NCBI GenBank assembly: GCA_963576475.1
Contig: OY754982.1
Span: 9,818,280-9,882,279 of the forward strand
Origin: Molanna angustata
Taxonomy: Eukaryota > Arthropoda > Insecta > Trichoptera > Molannidae
DNA: 64,000 bases
Direction: 5' to 3'
In this document: piece by piece, positions 56,011 to 64,000 of the stretch
Layout: every line of letters begins with the position of its first letter
Position numbering within the stretch: the first letter of the stretch is position 1
Made by a program: the position numbers and the translations under genes
The notes under the pieces: model-generated
What the model was told of the DNA's origin: nothing
The model's database searches: none
The model's input: the letters and a program-made list of their open reading frames with translations, nothing else

Positions 56011-56344
56011 CTAATTGTATTTTTTTTCTTATATTTATTGTTTGTATATTGTATTTCAAGAATTTAAAGTATCAACTGTTGAAAATATCAACAAAAAAAT
56101 CTCATTGTTCCAAATTCATAAAGATATTCTTACAAATTCAAACCAATTGTCATTTTTTATAAGCACCAGAATAAATTGAAAAGGATGTATTACCATTCCT
56201 CTTTTACGTACAACTTGCCTCACAACATTTCTATAAGTATAAAGGTACTAAGTGGTTTAATGAACTCCCTTTGAGTAGACTCAAAAAAAATATAATAAAA
56301 ATAAAAAAAATATACTGATTTTTTTTCTTTCGTATATTTCATTC

Positions 56345-57222
<878 letters not shown>

Positions 57223-57224
57223 AA

Positions 57225-57667
57225 TGGAATTTATATACCTTTTTAAATTGTGATTTATATGTAAACTTTGTATTAATTTGTAATAAATAAAATAAAATAA
57301 AAAAATTGTGATTTTGTATTTTGGTTTTCAACAGTAAAAAAAACAAACGAATATTGACAATTTATTAAAATATGGATTAATTTCGGTACAGCTTATAAGA
57401 ATAAATCAATTAGGTGATTTGAATATATTGAAAAAAACGAACGCGGAAATTTAAATTGTGGAAGAGCCGAAAAATATATATTTCTTGTGTATCATATTTC
57501 GATAAAATGGACAGTAATAAGGCTGGTCAATCAGCAAGCAGGCATGAAATAAGCGATTTGCTTCCACAGTATGCGAAGATTAAGGCATATGTTCGATTCT
57601 TATATTATGTTGTAAATATGTTGTAACCAGACATATTATGTGTTGTAAATAGATACAGCATTAATAT
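57225..57667. other. No recognised feature
   Basis: AT-rich; AAATAAAATAAAATAAAAAA at about 57286 may be a short retroelement tail. Confidence 0.35.
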
Positions 57668-57871
57668 TCATCCCTCAACACAATATACCAAAGTTCTCTT
57701 GCTTGTTTCAAATGGACACAGCAGGATGATAATAGTATGCATTTTCATCAAATCATATTGATAAAAATACAGTTCCATACATTTCATTTTCAGGTGTTTC
57801 TTCTTTCTTTTAGGTTTTTTAACTGTAGCATAAACTATTTCTACGTCTTCATCAACGTCTGTTTCCGGATG
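57668..57871 (-). other. Open frame just 3' of the host gene stop; possible lost tail
   Basis: In another frame, starting after a TAA 14 bp downstream of the gene's stop codon, 67 codons are open and begin HPETDVDEDVEIVYATVKKP followed by KRKKKHLK. An acidic-then-basic stretch is atypical of random AT-rich DNA. It could be a former cytoplasmic tail cut off by mutation, an alternative terminal exon, or chance. Confidence 0.25.
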
Positions 57872-57884
57872 TTATTGAGATTCA

Positions 57885-58231
57885 TTACTTATTAAATGCT
57901 CCTATGCAGAATGTCATGATCACAGCTACGATGATTATACTTACAAGCACAAATACATATATTGTGATGGATAATCTTGGACATATATACGTATTAATCG
58001 CAGGCATCATGGGATGATGAAGACTGAATTTATAAATTGATTTATAAGAACCAATATAAATATTGTTGAGATTATCCAACGCTATAGCTTGAGCGTGTTT
58101 AATTGGTGTAAGTATTTGCGTTATTGTATTTTGACCATTTTTTACGAAAAAAATACCTTCATCAGTACCAATGTACAAATTATCGTTTATGTCGAATTCT
58201 AGGACCAGAACATTGCAATTTTTAAGATGAT
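57885..58231 (-). CDS. Terminal exon, ommochrome-binding-like membrane protein
   Basis: Minus strand: the acceptor TTTATTTTTCAG ends at 58232 and the exon starts in phase 1 after the exon at 61389-61644. It encodes HLKNCNVLVLEFDINDNLYI, GTDEGIFFVKNGQNTI, AIALDNLNNIYIGSYKSIYK and then a membrane helix (about ITIYVFVLVSIIIVAVIMTF) before CIGAFNK and the stop at 57885-57887. The two NLYIGT…/NIYIGS… units are spaced as beta-propeller blades and resemble the lepidopteran ommochrome-binding protein family; known members I recall are soluble haemolymph proteins, so the C-terminal helix is odd. Function would be pigment or metabolite binding if the homology holds. The name is inferred by eye. Confidence 0.6.
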
Positions 58232-58296
58232 CTGAAAAATAAACAATCCAATTCAGTGGTCTATACAGGATGTATGTTTTTAAATAATAACAATGA

Positions 58297-58340
58297 GTGG
58301 TCTAGCATCAATAACGTGCCGTTGATTGATGTTAGACCAC
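58297..58340. repeat. 44-bp near-perfect hairpin in the intron
   Basis: GTGGTCTAGCATCAAT and ATTGATGTTAGACCAC are inverted with one (G·U-compatible) mismatch; AACG/CGTT extends the stem to a three-base loop. It lies 65 bp upstream of the terminal exon's acceptor. Confidence 0.75.
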
Positions 58341-58454
58341 ATTATTTCTAGCTAAATTCTAGAAAACGTTGACCTAAGTATTTTTTTCACTTAAGTATAT
58401 AATCATAGTAAAAAGCAATAAAAACAAATTATGTATCGGTACTCTGATATGACC

Positions 58455-59055
58455 TGAATGAATATCGCGGGCGTCAAGAAGGGCGTACAAACGAAATGAC
58501 TACTTAACAGGAGAGACAAAAAATTTACCCATGTAGTTTTTTGGAAAATTTAGCAAAAATAAAGCCTCATCGAGCAGTATTACCTAAATTTCAATAACTA
58601 GTGAATTCATTATATATTTTGCACATACGCTCTTCTGGCTCGCTAATGTTTATATATGTGGACTCGATTTTTGGATAGAAAATTCATAATTATAGTTGGG
58701 CGTAAGAACAAATTTTCTAAAAAGCTACGAATCATAGAAAAAAAGTAGTAGCTTAATTATGAGAAGTATTTAAACGATTTGATGGCGAAATTGAGACAAT
58801 TAGTCTAAAGTTTCTGTTATTTGTAATGTTTGTAGGTACGCCCTTCTGGCTTGGCATCTTCCTTGGCATCTTTGGCACCTGGCATTCTATGGCATCATCA
58901 AATTTTTTGAAAGGTCATATTATTTTCTTTTTTCAATATTTTTTTTTCAGACATTTTTCTTTAAAAATATCTGTTTAATATTCGTTTGGCATAAAAAAAC
59001 AAAAAATCGCATTTTCGCAGATACGCCCTTCTGGCTTGATGCCCGCGATATACTT
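58455..59055. mobile_element. MITE-E, about 600 bp
   Basis: Left ATATCGCGGGCGTCAAGAAG then GGCGTAC; right ACGCCCTTCTGGCTTGATGC then CCGCGATAT. The ACGCYCTTCTGGCT motif recurs internally at about 58626 and 58839. It lies in the intron of the host gene. Confidence 0.65.
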
Positions 59056-59084
59056 TCCTGAACCTATCTACAATAATTTGACAT

Positions 59085-59880
59085 AACTAGTTGCATGTAA
59101 CGCATGAGATCCAACTGTCGATAGCGATAGTATGTATAGTTGAAGAATTAGTACCAAACTATAATCCCATAAATACAAATTATTTAATATTTTAAGATAT
59201 TTGATTTTCTATACAACACATGTACCTACATATGTATGTATGTCAAGATAGGATAGAATGGAGTTCAGTCCTTTGATCCTACCCAGAATATGAAAACAGA
59301 ATGATGGTACGTATGTATGTTTGGAGATTAGTATCAAACAATTAAGTCTTCTTAGATATTGTGTGTAGGCGATTGCCATACAAATTGTATGAAGCAATGT
59401 CGTCACTAAATTCAATTTTTATAAAATTTATTAAAAAAAATTTGAGATGTGCTAATACAATGTTTTTATTTTTTATATAAAATTAAATTGTCTAGTTGGG
59501 GTGTTTCGGCTTTTTTTTTATATTTTTAAAAAATCTGGAAATATAGGCAGTTAAACTCATAAATTTATCATAAAAAAAAATATTTTTTTTAATAAAAAAT
59601 GTTTGAGAAACCCTGGATTTTTCTTAAAAAACCAATTTGAGATTTTGTATTTGTCTATGTTTATAACAAATTTCAGCGTTCTAGCTTTTATGGTTTCTGA
59701 GATATATGGAAAAATAAACCAAAATTTCAAAAGTTGATAACCCCTGACTGAAACAAAAATTCACACTTCTGAGTATAAAAGTTTTGTAGGCCTATAACTG
59801 TTTATATATTCTGAAAATTTGGACTCTGTAAATTGAGCGGATCAAAAGTTATAAGGGGGGGGGGACACACACACACACGA
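59085..59880 (-). repeat. R-A repeat, copy 5 (fullest)
   Basis: Contains every block of the family in order from ACTAGTTGCATGTAACGCAT (59090) to TTGAGCGGATCAAAAGTTAT (about 59850), with a run of ten G and a (CA)n at the end. No long frame. It sits in the host gene intron. Confidence 0.75.
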
Positions 59881-59977
59881 TTTATTTTACATGTTGAAAA
59901 CACGTAAAACATGTGATGTTTACATGTTATTAACATGTTGATAGCATATTTTTGCAAAAAATCATACCAAAGTAAAG

Positions 59978-60565
59978 CGTGGACGGCCTATAATAGAATG
60001 ATATAGGTATGATAAAAATGAGGACATTAGGAGAGAATTCAAGATAAAGAAGGATAATATAGAATATAGAATATAGAATGCATACTGTCATAAAAAACTG
60101 TATGAAATGCTATGAAAATATTGTATAAAGATGTATTAATGTGATTGTGAAATATTCCACCTCAGTACAGGCTAAGCCTAGTGAGGTGGATATATAATAA
60201 TATTATGTAAAAAAATGATTTTGTTAATTATAATAAATAAATAAATAAATAAATATTATAAGTAAAATTATAGTTAATGCCTTACAGTGGTTTGGACATA
60301 TTGAAAGAATGAACGATGAACGACCGACAAAAAAACATACATGTAAGAGATGGGGTGAATAGTAGGATTCGCTCCAGAAAAGGATGGCATGACAATGTGA
60401 ATGATATTTTGAGTGGAGGAAACATAAGAATCTTGAAAAATCGACGACTATGTATGAGACGATATTTTATGAATATAAAGGAAGCCAGAAATGTGTGCCA
60501 AAATAAAGAAGTATGGCGATTGGTTCTCTCTGCTTACCCCGTAAAGGACATGGTGTGATGGTAAG
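59978..60565 (+). mobile_element. RTE-like 3' fragment (family F1), split
   Basis: The first part reads NEDIRREF/KKD-type sequence at about 60015-60060 and the second resumes at about 60250 with NALQWFGHIERMNDERPT, then RKGWHDNVNDIL, RRLCMRRYFMNIKEARNVC and SAYPVKDMV to the TGA at 60556-60558. A LINE tail is nested between the two parts. It lies in the host gene intron. Confidence 0.65.
60062..60245 (+). mobile_element. LINE 3' end with stem-loop, nested in F1
   Basis: The stem-loop at 60157-60189 has outer CCACCTCA/TGAGGTGG and inner AGGC-TAA-GCCT, followed by (AAAT)n (about 60228-60255). It interrupts the F1 sequence; short AATAT repeats flank it. Confidence 0.65.
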
Positions 60566-60750
60566 TATGTAACAATCTGGAAGCTTTGAGAAGTGCATTT
60601 CATTAAGGAGCTTTATGAGATGGTACATTCAAAACAGTTTTCATTAAATACGTTGAAACTCTTAAATTTATGTGGAGCTCATAATAATGATAACGCCTTT
60701 ATAACTCGGGACAACGTATGATGGCGTGCTTGTCGTTTTTGATACTTTGG

Positions 60751-60925
60751 AAGTTCCGTAATTATTGACAGAAAAGCGTAGAGGAACAAATGGTATACTT
60801 CATCAAGTAGATGAACACAATGTTGTACATACTGAAGTACAGCATTTGATGTACTTCAATAAGTAGTTGTACACAATGAAATTATCTGTTCCACCCACGC
60901 TTAGCAGTCAATAATTACGGAACTT
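60751..60925. mobile_element. MITE-F, 175-bp palindrome
   Basis: The termini AAGTTCCGTAATTATTGAC and GTCAATAATTACGGAACTT are perfect 19-bp inverted repeats; inner parts (GTACATACTGAAGTAC, TGTACTTCAATAAGTA) extend the palindrome. Intronic. Confidence 0.85.
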
Positions 60926-61148
60926 GACGAGAGGCGATACGTTAAAAACGTCTTCATACGTTGCCTCGAGTATATGTTAGTCATTAAGGATACTTATAGC
61001 CGTATTTATAAACTATACTCAGTGCTAAGTTAATACGTAGCACACCACAATGTGTAGAATTTGTCATGTTAGGGATTGAGAAAATGCTTATAAATTCGGG
61101 GCTTTCCTTGGAGCAAACTTTTAAGTTATTGGTTAACTGATACACTCA

Positions 61149-61302
61149 GCCCCCCTAGACCACGTGTCATTTAGCTCAAGAAAAGAAACAAGAAAGGATA
61201 ACTCAATGTATAGAAGTGACAGTTGTCACGTAACAGGCAGTTGTCACTTCCATACATTGAGTTATCTTTTGTTCTGCTAAATGACACGCTGCCTAGTGGG
61301 GC
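61149..61302. mobile_element. MITE-G, 154-bp palindrome
   Basis: GTGTCATTTAGC, GATAACTCAATGTAT and GAAGTGACA on the left recur inverted on the right (TGTCACTTC, ATACATTGAGTTATC, GCTAAATGACAC), bounded by CCCCCTAG and CTAGTGGGG. Almost the whole element folds into one hairpin. It lies 87 bp 3' (in gene orientation) of the exon at 61389-61644. Confidence 0.87.
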
Positions 61303-61388
61303 AGGACTGTTAGGGGCTATAATTAGGTAACAGATAGTTGTCATTTGAATAAAAAGTAATATCACAATTGAAACGATAATTTACAAAC

Positions 61389-61644
61389 CTTTCAACGTAA
61401 TTTTTGATGTAACGTTATCTTGCACGTTTATGACACAACTATTATTAAATGTATCCATGAAATAAATATATCCATGTCTATTTATTGCTTTTATATTTGT
61501 TTGATTTATTTCAGATGCTAATCTCAGGTTGATACAAGGAGTTCTTTTAGCAAAATATTCATAATACAAATTTTCTTGACTTATGACATAAACATGATCA
61601 TGACATGAACCTCCCAGTAAAATTTTATAAAAACGACCAATTTT
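61389..61644 (-). CDS. Internal exon, ommochrome-binding-like protein
   Basis: The minus-strand acceptor TTATTTCTTTCAG precedes the exon, which is 256 nt, starts in phase 0 and ends one base into a codon before a GTTTGT donor. It encodes KIGRFYKILLGGSCHDHVYV, ISQENLYYEYFAKRTPCINL and AINRHGYIYFMDTFNNSCVI. Joined to the next exon the boundary codon reads Asp and the frame continues without a stop. ENLYYEYFAK and GYIYFMDTF resemble propeller strands of the same family. The donor is weak beyond GT. Upstream exons, with the expected signal peptide, are not seen in 61650-64000. Confidence 0.6.
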
Positions 61645-61649
61645 CTGAA

Positions 61650-62114
61650 AGAAATAAGCATAGTTATATTTAATCAGGTTTAGTTTGTTGAGCTGTGAGG
61701 CACTGGTTTAGAATAGTGTATGCACCACTCTTTTCTATTATTGTTTTCGTAAGAACCGGATAATTTGAAATACAACAGGCAAAAATAACATATCTTATAT
61801 AATATCTGATGTAATCCACCGTGTGGTGATGTAATTAGTAATTTAGTTGTATATTTTTTTATTCAATAACTTTTACTACCTTGCCTGGTATTTCGTGGAT
61901 TGATACAACTCTGCTATATATCCTATGTGTGCCACAGCCAGTCAGTGAGATCAACAGCAAGGTCTTTAACATCAGGGTCGGTAGAAATTGGGTCAAGTAA
62001 TGGGATATGATTATTTAAACATCTGATATATTATAACAATATTTATTCAACAGACCATTTGACAGATACAGGACCAAGGACGAAAGGGGCTGACCATCGC
62101 TTAACCGATAGAGC
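61650..62114 (-). other. Host gene intron, no other feature
   Basis: No exon preceding in phase 0 is recognisable. Confidence 0.35.
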
Positions 62115-62540
62115 TTAATATTACACAAAAATGATTACACAAACAATGCTTAATACATCAGGCAGGAGAGTTACCCTTTAAATATTGACAAACTGACTAT
62201 AACCATAGTCCTTAAAAATCAACAATGGACACCTCGCTCCCAAACATAGATAAATTGATTATCACAATTAACTCTGATAATTCAATTTGGGAGATTACAA
62301 CCTTAATTTACACAAAATGATTACACAAATAATGCCTGTGAAAACATGCAGGAGATCTCTTACTTTAAATAATAACAAAATTTATTATCACATTTAACTC
62401 TGACAATTTAATTTGGGAGATCACAACCTTAATTTACACAAAATGATTACACAAATAATGCCTGTGAAAACATGCAGGAGATCTCTTACTTTAAATAATA
62501 ACAAAATTTATTATCACAATAGTCTCTGATAAATCATTCA
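62115..62540. repeat. 126-bp tandem repeat, about 3 units
   Basis: Two units are 126 bp apart and nearly identical (ATTTGGGAGAT at about 62286 and 62412; ACACAAAATGATTACACAAA at 62310 and 62436; GAAAACATGCAGGAGATCTC). Degenerate partial units lie on each side (about 62122 and 62480-62540). Intergenic or intronic. Confidence 0.8.
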
Positions 62541-62689
62541 GGAGATCTCCTTTTTATTTGCAAAGAAAATGATTATTAAATATAGGTAACATGTAGTGGA
62601 TGAAACTGAACCCAGATTACAAATAATTATATATACAAGGTGTTACTTAAACCTATCAGGATTTAAGAGAGTTAGACTCTTTACTATTG

Positions 62690-62850
62690 TTTTTTTTTTT
62701 TTTTTTTTTTTTTTTATTTTTTTTTTATTTTAACAATTATACATTAATGATAAAAAGAATTATAAACAGTATCTTAAAATTAAATTATTTAATATCTATT
62801 CATCCCTCAGTTGAGATCAAATCTCGTGTTCGAGGGAGGAGCACAGTCAT
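62690..62850 (-). mobile_element. LINE 3' end with GAGAT/ATCTC hairpin and poly-A
   Basis: A 25-base T run (62690-62715) is the poly-A tail of a minus-strand element. The hairpin at 62804-62836 reads CCCTC…GAGAT-CAA-ATCTC…GAGGG, a variant of those at 4204-4240 and 56421-56457. Confidence 0.6.
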
Positions 62851-62854
62851 TTTA

Positions 62855-63345
62855 TCGGTTCATTTATTTCAATAACATATAATATTACTAAAAATAACAC
62901 GCATATATTTAAATTAATATTACGCGAACTGGTGAACAGTTTACGGATGAACCCTCACCAATGGAGCATACTCTAGTATACGCAAGCGCATACTGAGAAC
63001 CGCGAACTGCATTTGCCGTTCACAGGGCCCCACTAGCAGGCATTCACCGTTCACCGTCCACCGTCACGAAACAAAAACCACTAACCGCAAAAACTGGAAT
63101 ACAATAAAAATACATTAATTACATCATGAACAAATTCAAATAAATTAATCTTCAAAAACAAAATCAATATTTCTTATATAATAACAGACAACATCAAAAA
63201 ATTATATATACACATAACATATCATCAAAAAAAAAAGTACACACAACTCAACACCAAAAAAAAAAAAAATAAAAAAATTTACACTCACAATTTGGCGTAA
63301 TTTGGAAATATAAAAAAATTAAAATAAAATAAAAAAAAAACAACA
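62855..63345. other. No recognised feature
   Basis: A GC-richer part at about 62930-63075 (repeated TTCACCGT strings) is not assignable; the remainder is A-rich. Confidence 0.35.
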
Positions 63346-63349
63346 AAAC

Positions 63350-63610
63350 AAAAATCCATCACTGGATGTAATTATAATTGTTAATATGTTTTATAATAGA
63401 ATTTTTAAATTGTATATATTCCTTCATTTTCCTCAATTCATCTGGAAGGTCATTAAAATGTTTTATTCCCAGGTATGTAAAGTGGTGCTGGGCTGCAGAT
63501 GTATTGACGCGAGGGATAGCAATATTATTTTTCGATCTGGTTCTATAGTTGTTAAAACATTTCTTTAATAACACCGGGATAGATTTAGTCACTTTGATAA
63601 ACGGACAAAC
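63350..63610 (-). mobile_element. CR1-like LINE C-terminus
   Basis: Minus-strand frame to the stop at 63359: RTRSKNNIAIPRVNTSAAQH, YLGIKHFNDLPDELRKM, FKNSIIKHI. The G.+.FN.LP.ELR and F+..I..H pattern is the usual end of CR1-group ORF2. Confidence 0.6.
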
Positions 63611-63904
63611 AAGGAAAACTGGAACGAACTCACTTGATAACTTATACGAAGTTCACGAAGTAAAACCTGCACAGTTCCTGTAGGAGCGAGTGGTGCTGAC
63701 CCAAGTCACAAACTAGCGGGGCTCAAGTTGTAGAGGGTTAACTCCGAGACGGTGTCGCTAGTGTGAGATGTCGTCCTAATGAAGAGGAAAAGTACCCAAA
63801 CATCATGGATACCCGAAGTTGAGAAGGAGATAGATGTCAGTCACTTCAATTACGACGATGTGAAGTGGCGATTTTAAGCCGACAGAATAGGTTACAAAAG
63901 AGAT

Positions 63905-64000
63905 ATATACATACATACATACATACCATCACGCCATGTCCCTTACGGGGTAAGCAGAGAGAATTGAGCGCCATACTTCTCTATTTTTGCACACATTTCT
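63905..64000 (-). mobile_element. RTE-like 3' end (family F1), runs off the window
   Basis: On the minus strand: NVCKNREVWR-type codons, SAYPVRDMA, stop, then (TATG)n at 63911-63926. Nearly identical to the copy at 1-475, so these two copies are among the youngest of the family. Confidence 0.7.

Overview
This looks like a gene-poor, repeat-saturated stretch of an insect nuclear genome, most likely a moth or butterfly. That is inferred from the strong A+T bias, the many short dispersed TE relics ending in simple-sequence tails, tRNA-derived SINEs, palindromic MITEs, and a spliced gene whose protein resembles the lepidopteran ommochrome-binding family. No bacterial features (operons, Shine-Dalgarno sites, CRISPR) are present.

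The only convincing host gene is on the minus strand at the right end: two exons (61389-61644 and the terminal 57885-58231) separated by a 3.16-kb intron, with a matching phase-1 junction, predicting repeated beta-propeller-like strands and a C-terminal membrane helix. Its 5' exons are not identified.

The best-preserved element is a full-length, apparently intact non-LTR retrotransposon of the I group (36598-42221, +). It has ORF1 with three CCHC knuckles, ORF2 with AP endonuclease, reverse transcriptase and RNase H, a poly-A tail and an exact 14-bp target-site duplication. Nearly everything else is TE debris: (1) five kinds of RTE-like 3' coding fragments (1-475, 1775-1965, 2113-2926, 9030-9655, 18868-19490, 25925-26340, 28350-28865, 30925-31545, 33650-34645, 59978-60565, 63905-64000); (2) CR1/L2/Jockey-like fragments (3229-3667, 12870-13495, 14991-15600, 16736-17120, 42500-43285, 44595-45160, 47010-47861, 48430-48750, 51330-52440, 63350-63610); (3) R1-like fragments (7505-7990, 27152-27892); (4) an I/Jockey 3' end (21625-22110); (5) an R4/Dong-like fragment carrying a restriction-like endonuclease and lying between TAA repeats (20719-21327); (6) three tRNA-derived SINE families; (7) at least seven terminal-inverted-repeat element families including an hAT-like one (24975-25888).

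Layout: 0-10 kb holds nested RTE, SINE and MITE relics and a regular 73-bp satellite (4731-5393). 10-25 kb is mostly featureless AT-rich DNA with scattered LINE tails and one CpG-dense patch (20195-20335). 25-36 kb holds an hAT-like element, RTE and R1 relics and four same-orientation copies of an unclassified repeat (R-B). 36.6-42.2 kb is the intact retrotransposon. 43-56 kb holds copies of a second unclassified repeat (R-A) and deeply nested insertions. 56.5-57.2 kb is two long (AT)n arrays around a hairpin-rich segment. 57.9-62 kb is the host gene, its intron packed with MITEs.

The most noteworthy signals are structural: a 3' stem-loop shared by five LINE tails with compensatory base-pair changes; a second conserved 3' hairpin in three further tails; a hammerhead-like triple-hairpin segment inside an (AT)n array; the unclassified R-A and R-B repeats; and a composite TIR element that contains three other transposons.
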